The notes: generated from the letters alone by a model not told the origin. Shown: positions 1 to 7,232, numbered from the stretch's first letter. The stretch is 19,336 nt of DNA from an uncultured Fastidiosipila sp. (GCA_947253875.1 CAMYAM010000021.1:1-19336); one strand, 5' to 3'. Program-made: numbers and translations.

Positions 1-49
1 CTACACCCATAAGGTTTCGTCGGCAGCGTCAGATGTGTATAAGAGACAG
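1..49. other. Illumina/Nextera adapter left on the contig end (not genomic)
   Basis: Bases 17-49 are identical to the 33-base Nextera read-1 adapter: a 14-base primer part (17-30) followed by the 19-bp Tn5 mosaic end AGATGTGTATAAGAGACAG (31-49). Bases 1-6 (CTACAC) match the end of the P5 flow-cell oligo, and bases 7-16 (CCATAAGGTT) sit exactly where a 10-base i5 index belongs. Genomic sequence therefore begins at base 50, inside tuf. Reading through the adapter gives the false C-terminus LSLIHI on EF-Tu and, in another frame, the false peptide CLLYTSDAADE. Confidence 0.98.
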
Positions 50-316
50 AACATAGTCAGCGTGTCCTGGGCAGTCAACGTGTGCGTAGTGACGTTTATC
101 TGTTTGATACTCAACGTGTGAAGTATTAATTGTAATACCACGCTCTCTCTCTTCTGGAGCTTTATCGATATTATCATATGATGAATATTCAGCATCACCT
201 AAAAGTGCTAAAACTTTAGTAATAGCTGCTGTTGTTGTTGTTTTACCGTGGTCAACGTGACCTAAAGTACCAATATTTACGTGTGGCTTGGTTCTTTCAA
301 AATGTTTTTTAGCCAT
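50..316 (-). CDS. tuf: Elongation factor Tu, N-terminal 89 residues only (truncated by contig end)
   Basis: EF-Tu carries aminoacyl-tRNA to the ribosomal A site as a GTP complex. The 89 genuine codons begin MAKKHFERTKPHVNIGTLGH. They contain the P-loop GHVDHGKT (residues 19-26), the switch I region ERGITINTSHVEY (about 58-70) and the start of G3, DCPGHADYV (81-89). About three quarters of the gene (usually near 395 codons) is missing because the contig stops here; the open frame continues into adapter sequence (LSLIHI), which must be trimmed. The ATG at 316 follows a strong TAAGGAGG site. It is the last gene of the str operon after fusA, but 148 bp away and with its own probable promoter. Identity is certain; the truncation is technical, not biological. 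Confidence 0.97.
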
Positions 317-335
317 TATTTTCCTCCTTATGGAT

Positions 336-347
336 CCCCTGTAGGGG
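336..347 (-). promoter_or_regulatory. Small G/C hairpin just upstream of the tuf ribosome binding site
   Basis: A CCCC/GGGG stem with a TACA loop (CCCCTACAGGGG on the transcript) stands out in an AT-rich leader, about 6 bases before the TAAGGAGG site of tuf. It could influence initiation or mRNA stability. It has only four G-C pairs and no U run, so it is not a terminator. Confidence 0.3.
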
Positions 348-384
348 GCTATAGTTTCTTAATTTAGGTTGACACCTTGCTAAT

Positions 385-412
385 ATTTTACACTAAATAG
401 GATAAAGTGCAA
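385..412 (-). promoter_or_regulatory. Probable tuf promoter in the fusA-tuf gap
   Basis: On the minus strand a -10 box TAAAAT (385-390) lies 16 bp from a weak -35 TTGCAC (407-412); an overlapping TTGGCA (415-420) is closer to consensus but too far away. It would start a leader of about 60 nt. A separate tuf promoter behind fusA is common in bacteria. The boxes are imperfect, so this is tentative. Confidence 0.4.
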
Positions 413-464
413 GATGCCAACTTATAATTTACTTTTTAGATAAAAGTATTTTTTTACTTTTATA

Positions 465-2543
465 TTATTCTTTTGATGTAATTTCGTCCTGAATACTCTT
501 AGGTACTGGTTCAAAGTGTGATGGTTGCATTGTAAATGTACCACGGCCTTGAGTACTTGATCTAAGTGTGGTTGCGTAACCAAACATTTCAGATAGTGGA
601 ACTTTTGCATCAATCTTTTGAGCGTTACCTTGTGCTTCCATACCTGCAATTGTACCACGTCTTGAACTTAGATCACCCATAACGTCACCTAGATAGTCTT
701 CTGGAGTAATTACGTCTACTTGCATTATTGGCTCTAGCAATACTGGTGATGCTTTACGCATAGCTTCCTTGAAAGCCATAGAACCAGCAATTTGGAAGGC
801 CATTTCAGAAGAGTCAACTTCGTGGCTAGAACCATCGATCAAGTCAACTTTTACACCTACAACTTTATATCCAGCTAAAATACCGCTTTCCATAGCTTCT
901 TGAATACCTTTGTTTGTAGGTTCAACGAATTCTTTAGGAACTGAACCACCAACAGTTTTGTTGTTGAACTCATATTCAGTTTCAGCGTTTGGATCTAGAG
1001 GTTCTACGTTAATGACAACGTGACCATATTGACCACGACCACCTGACTGACGTACGAATTTTCCTTCTGCTGTAGCAGCTGCTGTGATTGTTTCCTTGTA
1101 AGCAACTTGTGGGTTACCTACGTTAGCCTCAACCTTAAATTCTCTCAAGAGACGATCAACAATAATATCCAAGTGTAGCTCACCCATACCTGAAATAATT
1201 GTTTGACCTGTGTCTTCATCTGTGTGAGTTCTGAAGGTTGGATCTTCTTCAGCAAGTTTTTGTAATGCAATAAGCATTTTATCTTGTGATGCTTTTGTTT
1301 TTGGCTCGATAGCAACACTAATAACTGGATCTGGGAATTCCATTGACTCCAAGATAATTGGTGCATCAGCATCACAAAGTGTGTCACCTGTTGATGTATC
1401 TTTCAAACCAACTGCTGCTGCAATATCACCTGAGTATACTTCAGCTACTTCTTCACGGTGGTTTGCGTGCATCAATAGGATACGTCCAACTCTTTCACGT
1501 TTACCTTTACTTGTGTTTTGTACGTATGTACCTGATTGTAAAATACCTGAGTACATACGGAAGAAACATAATTTACCTACAAATGGGTCTGTGATAACTT
1601 TAAATGCTAAAGCTGCAACTGGACCTTCATCTTCTGATGGTCTTGTTTCTTCTTCACCAGTATCTGGGTTAGTACCTTTAATTGCTGGTATATCCAATGG
1701 TGATGGTAAGTATGCTACAACTGCGTCTAATAACAATTGAACACCTTTATTCTTATATGAAGAACCACAAACAACTGGAATAATATCCAAGTTAATTGTT
1801 GCTTTACGTAAAGCTTTTACTAAATCTTCTACAGGAATTTCTTCTTCCATTAAGAATTTTTCTAATAGTTCTTCATCAGTTTCGCAGATTGCTTCAACCA
1901 TTTTGGCACGGTACTCTTTTGCTTGATCCATATATTCTGCTGGAATTTCTGTAGATGAGTAAGTTTTACCTGTTGCGTCATCTTTGTAAATTTCAGCTTC
2001 CATGATCATCAAGTCAATAATACCTTCAAAGCTATCTTCTGCACCGATTGGCAATTGGATAGGTACTGCATTAGCACCTAATCTCTTTGTAATTGTTTCA
2101 ACTGATTGTAAGAAGTCGGCACCTGTAACGTCCATCTTGTTGATGTAAACGATACGAGGAACTCCGTAGTTATCAGCTTGACGCCAAACTGTTTCAGTTT
2201 GAGGTTCAACACCACTCTTAGCATCTAGAACTGTAACTGCACCATCAAGAACTCTCAATGAACGCTCAACTTCAACTGTGAAGTCAACGTGTCCCGGAGT
2301 ATCGATGATATTAATACGGTGACCTTTCCATGCAGCTGTAGTAGCAGCAGAGGTAATGGTAATACCACGTTCTTGTTCTTGCTCCATGTAGTCCATGGTT
2401 GCACCACCATCGTGGGTTTCACCGATTTTGTGAATCTTACCAGTATAGTAAAGGATACGTTCAGTTGTTGTTGTTTTACCAGCATCAATGTGAGCCATAA
2501 TACCGATATTTCTAGTATCTTGTAATGAATAATCTCTTGGCAT
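465..2543 (-). CDS. fusA: Elongation factor G
   Basis: EF-G is the GTPase that drives tRNA-mRNA translocation and, with ribosome recycling factor, splits ribosomes. The 692-residue length is normal. The G domain shows the P-loop AHIDAGKT (17-24), switch I ERGITITSAATT (59-70), DTPG (81-84) and NKMD (135-138). Domains II to V follow; the domain IV loop region around SGGRGQYGHVV is intact. The ATG at 2543 is preceded by AAGGAGA and starts MPRDYSLQDTRNIGIMAHID, as expected. It lies 20 bp after rpsG in the str operon, and its binding site sits between the rpsG stop and the start, which favours translational coupling. No frameshift or missing motif was seen. Confidence 0.98.
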   Translation of the reverse strand: MPRDYSLQDTRNIGIMAHIDAGKTTTTERILYYTGKIHKIGETHDGGATMDYMEQEQERGITITSAATTAAWKGHRINIIDTPGHVDFTVEVERSLRVLDGAVTVLDAKSGVEPQTETVWRQADNYGVPRIVYINKMDVTGADFLQSVETITKRLGANAVPIQLPIGAEDSFEGIIDLMIMEAEIYKDDATGKTYSSTEIPAEYMDQAKEYRAKMVEAICETDEELLEKFLMEEEIPVEDLVKALRKATINLDIIPVVCGSSYKNKGVQLLLDAVVAYLPSPLDIPAIKGTNPDTGEEETRPSEDEGPVAALAFKVITDPFVGKLCFFRMYSGILQSGTYVQNTSKGKRERVGRILLMHANHREEVAEVYSGDIAAAVGLKDTSTGDTLCDADAPIILESMEFPDPVISVAIEPKTKASQDKMLIALQKLAEEDPTFRTHTDEDTGQTIISGMGELHLDIIVDRLLREFKVEANVGNPQVAYKETITAAATAEGKFVRQSGGRGQYGHVVINVEPLDPNAETEYEFNNKTVGGSVPKEFVEPTNKGIQEAMESGILAGYKVVGVKVDLIDGSSHEVDSSEMAFQIAGSMAFKEAMRKASPVLLEPIMQVDVITPEDYLGDVMGDLSSRRGTIAGMEAQGNAQKIDAKVPLSEMFGYATTLRSSTQGRGTFTMQPSHFEPVPKSIQDEITSKE

Positions 2544-2563
2544 GCGTTTCTCCTTTTATACTA

Positions 2564-3034
2564 CTACCATCTGTAGTGGGCAAATGCACGGTTAGATTCA
2601 GCAGCTTTATGCATCTCTTCTTTACGACGATATGAACTACCTGTTTCATTCATTGCATCGATTAATTCATTAGCTAAACGCTCTTTCATTGTACGTTCGC
2701 TTCTCTTTCTTGAGAAACCAACGATCCAACGCAATGCTAAAGTCTGTCTTCTGTCTGGACGAACTTCAACTGGTACTTGATAGTTTGCACCACCGACTCT
2801 ACGTGCTTTAACTTCTAGTAAAGGCATTACATTTTCCAATGCCTTTTCGAATACTTCCAATCCTTCTAGCTCTGTTTTTTCTTTGATAATATCAAATGCT
2901 CCATAAACTATGGATTGTGCAACTCCCTTTTTACCATCTAGCATAACAACATTAATTAATTTACTTACCTTTTTGTCGTTATATAGTGGATCAGGGAGAA
3001 TATCTCTTTTTGGGACATGACCTTTTCTTGGCAC
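2564..3034 (-). CDS. rpsG: 30S ribosomal protein S7 (GTG start)
   Basis: S7 nucleates assembly of the head of the small subunit by binding the 3' domain of 16S rRNA. The 156-residue length is standard. Typical stretches are PRKGHVPKRDILPDPLY at the N-terminus, ARRVGGANYQVPVEVRPDRR in the middle and the C-terminal end SNRAFAHYRW. The start is GTG (3032-3034), placed 9 nt after a strong AAAGGAGGG; no nearby ATG would keep the conserved PRKG start. Second gene of the str operon, 153 bp after rpsL. This gap is long for the operon and contains an inverted repeat (see separate entry). In Escherichia coli, S7 represses its own operon by binding the rpsL-rpsG spacer; whether that holds here is unknown. 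Confidence 0.98.
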   Translation of the reverse strand: MPRKGHVPKRDILPDPLYNDKKVSKLINVVMLDGKKGVAQSIVYGAFDIIKEKTELEGLEVFEKALENVMPLLEVKARRVGGANYQVPVEVRPDRRQTLALRWIVGFSRKRSERTMKERLANELIDAMNETGSSYRRKEEMHKAAESNRAFAHYRW

Positions 3035-3122
3035 TTTCGCTTCCCTCCTTTATATGATAAAACTAGGAATTTAATCCTGTATCATTAGGTACTCAATACT
3101 TGTTTTCAAGTTCTGTCAGCGC

Positions 3123-3162
3123 CTTGCCATTTTAAAATCAAAATCTTTTAATTATTGGCAAG
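3123..3162 (-). promoter_or_regulatory. Nested hairpin in the rpsL-rpsG spacer, candidate S7 control element
   Basis: A perfect 7-bp outer stem CTTGCCA/TGGCAAG (3123-3129 with 3156-3162) encloses an inner 6-bp stem TTAAAA/TTTTAA (3132-3137 with 3146-3151). There is no U run after it, so it does not look like a terminator. Its place between rpsL and rpsG matches the position of the S7 translational operator known in Escherichia coli. The link is by position only. Confidence 0.35.
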
Positions 3163-3187
3163 ATGTACTGAGCAATTTCAACCTAAT

Positions 3188-3616
3188 CTATTTTTTAACT
3201 TTTGCTTCTTTTGGTTTCTTGGTACCGTATTTAGATCTACCTTGTTTTCTGTCGTTAACACCAGCAGTATCTAACGCACCCCTAACAATATGGTAACGTA
3301 CACCTGGCAAGTCTTTAACACGACCACCTCTGATCAATACAACAGAGTGCTCTTGTAGGTTATGACCGATTCCTGGAATATATGCAGTAACTTCCATACC
3401 TGAGTTAAGACGAACACGAGCGACTTTACGCATAGCTGAGTTAGGTTTCTTAGGAGTTGTAGTTTTAACTACTGTACATACACCACGTTTTTGTGGGCTA
3501 ATTACCTTGCTTGGCTTCTTATGAATTGTATTCATATTGTAATGCAAAGCTGGTGATTTAGATTTCTCCTTCTTTGTCTGGCGACCTTTTCTAATCAACT
3601 GATTGGTTGTTGGCAT
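3188..3616 (-). CDS. rpsL: 30S ribosomal protein S12
   Basis: S12 lines the decoding centre and controls translational accuracy. The start is taken as ATG at 3616, seven bases after AAAAAGGAGG, giving the canonical MPTTNQLIRKGR and 142 residues; an in-frame TTG one codon upstream is too close to the binding site. Compared with the 124-residue E. coli protein, an insertion of about 13 residues (near 24-39, HYNMNTIHKKPSKVI) precedes PQKRGVC, as in other Firmicutes. The two loops where streptomycin-resistance changes occur, TPKKPNS (54-60) and GRVKDLPGVRYH (98-109), carry the usual lysines, so the allele looks streptomycin-sensitive. First gene of the str operon, directly downstream of a strong promoter and preceded by serS rather than rpoC. 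Confidence 0.97.
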   Translation of the reverse strand: MPTTNQLIRKGRQTKKEKSKSPALHYNMNTIHKKPSKVISPQKRGVCTVVKTTTPKKPNSAMRKVARVRLNSGMEVTAYIPGIGHNLQEHSVVLIRGGRVKDLPGVRYHIVRGALDTAGVNDRKQGRSKYGTKKPKEAKVKK

Positions 3617-3642
3617 CAATACACCTCCTTTTTCTTATTTAA

Positions 3643-3662
3643 GTTTATTAAATACAATAAAC
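3643..3662 (-). promoter_or_regulatory. Hairpin in the rpsL leader
   Basis: GTTTATT and AATAAAC (3643-3649, 3656-3662) form a perfect 7-bp stem with a 6-base loop in the untranslated leader, about 13 bases upstream of the rpsL binding site. The stem is A/T-rich and not followed by a U run. It may shape the leader; no regulator is known from the sequence. Confidence 0.3.
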
Positions 3663-3760
3663 CCATTCGTGCATTTTCGCACCGAGAAATTATATCATCA
3701 AGTCAAAGATTTGGCAAAAATAATTTCACAACGATGAATAATACACCATAAATGGGTTTA
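3658..3760. repeat. 10-bp inverted repeat bracketing the str promoter
   Basis: TAAACCCATT (3658-3667) and its exact reverse complement AATGGGTTTA (3751-3760) flank the promoter at 3689-3717, one arm in the leader and the other upstream of -35. In a transcript starting at the str promoter only one arm is present, so RNA pairing could occur only in read-through from serS. Confidence 0.45.
3689..3717 (-). promoter_or_regulatory. Strong promoter of the str operon (rpsL-rpsG-fusA-tuf)
   Basis: Minus-strand -35 TTGCCA (3712-3717) and -10 TATAAT (3689-3694) are separated by exactly 17 bp, and TGA directly before TATAAT makes an extended -10. This is five of six plus six of six consensus positions, the best promoter in the window. 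Transcription would start near 3682, leaving a leader of about 65 nt. Strong expression fits ribosomal protein and elongation factor genes. Confidence 0.85.
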
Positions 3761-3848
3761 ATGCTGAAACTTTTTACATTAATAATGTTTCTTTGAATCT
3801 TTCTCAATCAGCATATTCAAAGGAATTTCAAAAAGATAGTTTAGATAA

Positions 3849-5147
3849 TTACTTCTCTCTTGGTTTTAGATAGCGTTGACCACCCATGTATTTTGTCAAT
3901 ACGGCTGGAATTAAAACTGAACCATCTTCTTGTTGATTTTGCTCTAAGATTGCAGGGAATAATCTTGATGTTGCTAATCCTGAGCCATTTAATGTATGTA
4001 GATATTTAATTTTATTATCACTTTCTGATCTATAACGCATGTTACCTCTTCTAGCTTGGTAATCTTTAGCATTAGATACAGAACTTACTTCTTTATACTC
4101 ATTCATGCTTGGAATCCAAACTTCAATATCCCAAGTTTTTGCCATTGAAGCACTACAGTCACCTGCTGCTAAGCTACTGACTCTGAAATGCAAGCCCAAA
4201 TCACTTACTAGTTTACTTGCTTTTTCAACTAATTCTTCAAAAGCTTTGTCTGAATCTTCTGGTTTTGTGAATTGGAACATTTCGATCTTGTTGAATTGGT
4301 GGCCTCTGATCATGCCTCTTTCACTTGATCCATATGTACCAGCTTCTTTTCTATAGCAAGGTGAGTAGGCAAAATATTTTTTAGGCAAATCAGCTTCGGT
4401 CAAGATTTCATCTCTAAACAAGTTGACTACTGCTGTTTCTGCTGTAGGTAATAAAAATTGTCTATTTTCTTCTTGTACATTCTCGTCTGAATCCAACCAG
4501 AATACATCTTCTTTAAATTTAGGGAATTGTCCTGCTGTAAATCCGGAAGCTGAGTTTAGAATATGTGGTACTAATAACATCTTATATTCGTCAGCTATAT
4601 GAGCGTCTACAAAATAATTTAACAACGCCCACTCTAAACGAGCACCGTCATCTTTATAGAGCCAGAATCCCGCTCCTGATAACTTAGCACCTCGTTCGTA
4701 ATCAATTAAATCCAAGCTTTCTTCTAGTTCGATATGACTCTTTGGTTCAAAACTAAATTTAGGTTGTTCACCATACATCTTTTCAACTTGATTATTTTCT
4801 TTGCCACCTGCTCTTACTTCTTCAGCTGGCATATTTGGCAAGCCTATCAAAAACTCTTCTTGTTTAGCATTTAATTCAGATACTAGGTCATCTTTCGCTT
4901 TAATTTCATCAGATAGTTCTTTAAGTTCCGCTAAAACATGATCTGCATTTTCACCATTTCTCTTCAATTGACCAACTTCTGCAGAAGCCTTATTTCTTTT
5001 GGCTTTAAGAGCTTCAACCTCAGTCATAGCCTCACGTCTTTTAACATCAATTTCAAGAAGTTCTTTGAAATCTACGTTCAAACCCCTTTTCGCTAAAGCT
5101 TTTTGTACATATTCAGGATTTTCTCTAATTAATTGAATATCTAACAT
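3849..5147 (-). CDS. serS: Seryl-tRNA synthetase
   Basis: A class II synthetase that charges tRNA-Ser (and tRNA-Sec where present) with serine. Residues 1-100 form the tRNA-binding long-helix arm, starting MLDIQLIRENPEYVQKALAK, with coiled-coil heptads around 30-98. The catalytic core shows the TAE serine-binding motif (235-237), motif 2 CYRKEAG (264-270) through FNKIEMFQF, and motif 3 NGSGLATSRLFPAILE (387-402). At 432 residues it is a normal length. The ATG at 5147 follows TAGGAGGAAT. It lies 57 bp after whiA, with an extended -10 box in the gap, so it probably has its own promoter as well as read-through. The short leader leaves no room for the T-box often found before Firmicute synthetase genes. 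Downstream is the str operon. Confidence 0.98.
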   Translation of the reverse strand: MLDIQLIRENPEYVQKALAKRGLNVDFKELLEIDVKRREAMTEVEALKAKRNKASAEVGQLKRNGENADHVLAELKELSDEIKAKDDLVSELNAKQEEFLIGLPNMPAEEVRAGGKENNQVEKMYGEQPKFSFEPKSHIELEESLDLIDYERGAKLSGAGFWLYKDDGARLEWALLNYFVDAHIADEYKMLLVPHILNSASGFTAGQFPKFKEDVFWLDSDENVQEENRQFLLPTAETAVVNLFRDEILTEADLPKKYFAYSPCYRKEAGTYGSSERGMIRGHQFNKIEMFQFTKPEDSDKAFEELVEKASKLVSDLGLHFRVSSLAAGDCSASMAKTWDIEVWIPSMNEYKEVSSVSNAKDYQARRGNMRYRSESDNKIKYLHTLNGSGLATSRLFPAILEQNQQEDGSVLIPAVLTKYMGGQRYLKPREK

Positions 5148-5186
5148 ATTATTCCTCCTAATAAGCTTATCTACTTATATTTTCAA

Positions 5187-5195
5187 ATTATAACA
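5187..5195 (-). promoter_or_regulatory. Extended -10 promoter for serS
   Basis: TGTTATAAT on the minus strand is a perfect extended -10 element, about 40 bases before the serS start and just after the whiA stop. No convincing -35 hexamer lies 16-18 bp upstream (ATGCGG), but an extended -10 can work without one. Confidence 0.55.
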
Positions 5196-5204
5196 CCAAG
5201 CTAA

Positions 5205-6125
5205 TTAATCCGCATTTGATTTAAAATAATCATTTATCCATTTTTCTAATTTAGCTAAACGATGGTACATTCCACTTTTAGAGATACTAGGTTTCATCTC
5301 TGCTGCTAAATCACTAAGTGAATATCCCGGAAACTTTAGTCTTAAATTTGCAACTTCTTTTAAATCTTCGGGTAACATTTGATAAGCGCCAATGTCGTTC
5401 AGTTTTTTCAAAGCCAGTATTTGTCTAGCTGTCGAGTCTGCCACTCTCTGCAAGTTAGCATTATCAAAATTTACAATTCTATTTACATCTTCATTGACTT
5501 TCTTTCTAACTCTTATATTTTCGAATTCTAACAAAGATCTATGGGCTCCAATTAACCCAAGAAATTCTGCTATATCATCTCCTGTTCGTAGATATAAAAA
5601 GAAAGCATTACTACCGGTAGATACCTCTATCTCTTCTTCCAACAATAGTTCATTAAGGAAATTCTTTACGGATAATCTTTTGAGTGCTAACTCTAGTTGA
5701 TAACTTTGTTCAGGGCAAGCCATTGATCCATTCATTAAGAAAGCAGAACGCAATATATCAATTTTTTCTTTTTCATTAAAGTCAGTAATATCTCTATTTA
5801 TCTGTCCTCTTACCCAATTGAAATTCAATTCAGCTTCTAAAAGGTCAAAAATAGCGTTTACTGACGACTTACTTGAAAATTCAAAATTACTCTGAGTCTT
5901 TTTCTCGTCTAATTTATAATCAACGTCTAAAACCTCTTCAATATATTTTTTTATTAATTCAATATAATTGGAGTTATAACATTTAAAAATAATTTTATTT
6001 GAGCGAAAGCTGGCTGAGCTGGCTAAGGAAAAAGCTAAATGCAAGCTTTTATCAGAGATATCTTCCTGCTCAACTACACACAATTCTTTTTTTACTTTTT
6101 GTGAAAAACTTTCACTCCTACTCAT
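5205..6125 (-). CDS. whiA: WhiA-family DNA-binding regulator
   Basis: WhiA is a conserved Gram-positive DNA-binding protein: a sporulation regulator in Streptomyces, and in Bacillus linked to cell division and chromosome segregation. The 306-residue protein has an N-terminal WhiA domain starting SESFSQKVKKELC, a middle LAGLIDADG-homing-endonuclease-like fold (about 120-210) without nuclease function expected in this family, the conserved stretch RIVNFDNANLQR (216-227), and a C-terminal helix-turn-helix (about 268-296, YSLSDLAAEM then SISKSGMYHRL). The murB stop TAA and the whiA ATG abut with no gap (6125/6126), so translation is probably coupled. In many Firmicutes whiA follows rapZ and yvcK; both are absent here, and murB joins whiA directly. 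Confidence 0.93.
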   Translation of the reverse strand: MSRSESFSQKVKKELCVVEQEDISDKSLHLAFSLASSASFRSNKIIFKCYNSNYIELIKKYIEEVLDVDYKLDEKKTQSNFEFSSKSSVNAIFDLLEAELNFNWVRGQINRDITDFNEKEKIDILRSAFLMNGSMACPEQSYQLELALKRLSVKNFLNELLLEEEIEVSTGSNAFFLYLRTGDDIAEFLGLIGAHRSLLEFENIRVRKKVNEDVNRIVNFDNANLQRVADSTARQILALKKLNDIGAYQMLPEDLKEVANLRLKFPGYSLSDLAAEMKPSISKSGMYHRLAKLEKWINDYFKSNAD

Positions 6126-7181
6126 TTATTCCCATTCTCCAATGATTCTGACTTCAGTTTCTAGATCAACACCATGATCTTTCTTTACAGTCTCTTGAAC
6201 GTGTCTGATAACGGCTAAAACGTCAGCAGCTTTAGCGTTGTCTACATTTATAATAAATCCTGCATGCTTCTCAGAAACCTCTGCGCCACCAACTCTAAAA
6301 CCTTTAAGATTACTATCCATAATTAATTTACCTGCAAAGTAACCTTCTGGTCTCTTAAATACTGATCCACAACTTGGATATTCTAAAGGTTGCGAAGCAT
6401 TTCTTCGGTTAGTAAGGTCAGCTACCATAGAGTTGATTAATTCTTGTTCACCTTTATTCACTTTAAATATCGAAGCTAGAATAATACCGTGTTCCTTATG
6501 GAATATACTTTCTCTATAAGCAAATTCTTGTTCTTCACCTTTAGCAACTTTAAGTTTCAACTCAGGAGAAAGATAATATGTCTGCACACAAGTATCTGCA
6601 GTCATGCGACCATAAGCACCAGCATTCATATAAACTCCGCCACCTACTGAGCCTGGAATTCCACAGCTATACTCAAGTCCTGTCATAGAATTATTAGTAG
6701 CAAACTTTGATAATTCTTTCAGAGCTGCACCCGCTTCACTATAAATGTACACATCTACATCATCATTATCTAAATCCAACTCATCTGCAGTTTCAATTAA
6801 GTTTGCTTCAGCAGAAATTAGTCCATCAAAATCAGGACTTGGCAAAGCTCTCAAAAACCCAATTTTGCTAAAGTTTTCAGCAAATGCAATTACTAAACCT
6901 CTTATTCCCTTGTCAGAAATTAAGAGATTTGAACCCAAGCCAATGACAGTCACTTCAATTGCAAATTCTTTTGCCCATTCTAGAACTTCCTTTAAATCTT
7001 CTAAATTATCTACAAGATAAAAGAAATCTGCTGGACCACCTACTTTATAAGTGCAGTGTTGGCTCATCTCTTCATTTAGTCGAATGTTAATACCCTTCTC
7101 TATTAGAGAACTTAGAGCTGCTTTTGGATCTTTATTAGCATTCTCATTGTTAAGAATAATTTTCTCTTCTATATTTTCCAT
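6126..7181 (-). CDS. murB: UDP-N-acetylenolpyruvoylglucosamine reductase with an acidic insertion
   Basis: MurB is an FAD enzyme that uses NADPH to reduce UDP-GlcNAc-enolpyruvate to UDP-MurNAc, the second committed step of peptidoglycan precursor synthesis in the cytoplasm. The FAD domain shows TYKVGGPADFF (44-54), VTVIGLGSNLL (78-87) and GLEYSCGIPGSVGG (168-181); YMNAGAYG (184-191) follows. The catalytic serine lies in YPSCGSVFKRPEG (268-280), followed by GFRVGGAEVSEKHAGFIIN. At 351 residues it is about 50 longer than usual. The excess lies in a short N-terminal extension and in an insertion at about residues 109-144 (LPSPDFDG to DLDNDDVDV) rich in Asp and Glu, between NFSKI and YIYSEAGA. 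It starts at ATG 7181 after GGAG, 51 bp below hprK, with a hairpin in the gap. Confidence 0.96.
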   Translation of the reverse strand: MENIEEKIILNNENANKDPKAALSSLIEKGINIRLNEEMSQHCTYKVGGPADFFYLVDNLEDLKEVLEWAKEFAIEVTVIGLGSNLLISDKGIRGLVIAFAENFSKIGFLRALPSPDFDGLISAEANLIETADELDLDNDDVDVYIYSEAGAALKELSKFATNNSMTGLEYSCGIPGSVGGGVYMNAGAYGRMTADTCVQTYYLSPELKLKVAKGEEQEFAYRESIFHKEHGIILASIFKVNKGEQELINSMVADLTNRRNASQPLEYPSCGSVFKRPEGYFAGKLIMDSNLKGFRVGGAEVSEKHAGFIINVDNAKAADVLAVIRHVQETVKKDHGVDLETEVRIIGEWE

Positions 7182-7198
7182 GATATCTCCAAACTAAA

Positions 7199-7222
7199 AG
7201 TCTCTTTATAGATAAAGAGACT
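7199..7222 (-). terminator. Hairpin between hprK and murB, weak terminator or attenuator
   Basis: AGTCTCTTTAT and ATAAAGAGACT form a perfect 11-bp inverted repeat (realistically 10 bp with a 4-base loop). On the minus-strand transcript it is followed by TTTTAGTTTGGAG: a short U run merging into the murB ribosome binding site. The U run is short, so partial termination or a processing and stability role is likely. Confidence 0.6.
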
Positions 7223-7232
7223 GTGTAAAATT

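Noticed and set aside
1..198. Open frame ending CLLYTSDAADETLWV
   Set aside because: It reads tuf in another frame and then the adapter; the terminal peptide is adapter-derived.
440..463. Hairpin TAAAAGTA/TACTTTTA at the end of fusA as a terminator
   Set aside because: The 9-bp stem is purely A/T-rich apart from one G-C pair, overlaps the fusA stop region at its edge, and is not followed by a U run on the minus strand.
1381..1740. Plus-strand open frames inside fusA, serS, whiA, murB, YihY and ald
   Set aside because: They lie antisense to well-conserved genes, lack ribosome binding sites and have no recognisable protein motif; they reflect codon bias.
3188..3616. Streptomycin-resistance change in S12
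   Set aside because: Lysines in TPKKPNS and GRVKDLPG are the usual wild-type residues.
3617..3619. TTG as the rpsL start
   Set aside because: It is only four bases from the AGGAGG site, while ATG at 3616 gives better spacing and the conserved MPTTNQLIRKG start.
5148..5204. T-box riboswitch before serS
   Set aside because: The gap is only 57 bp and contains an extended -10 box, too short for a T-box leader with its terminator.
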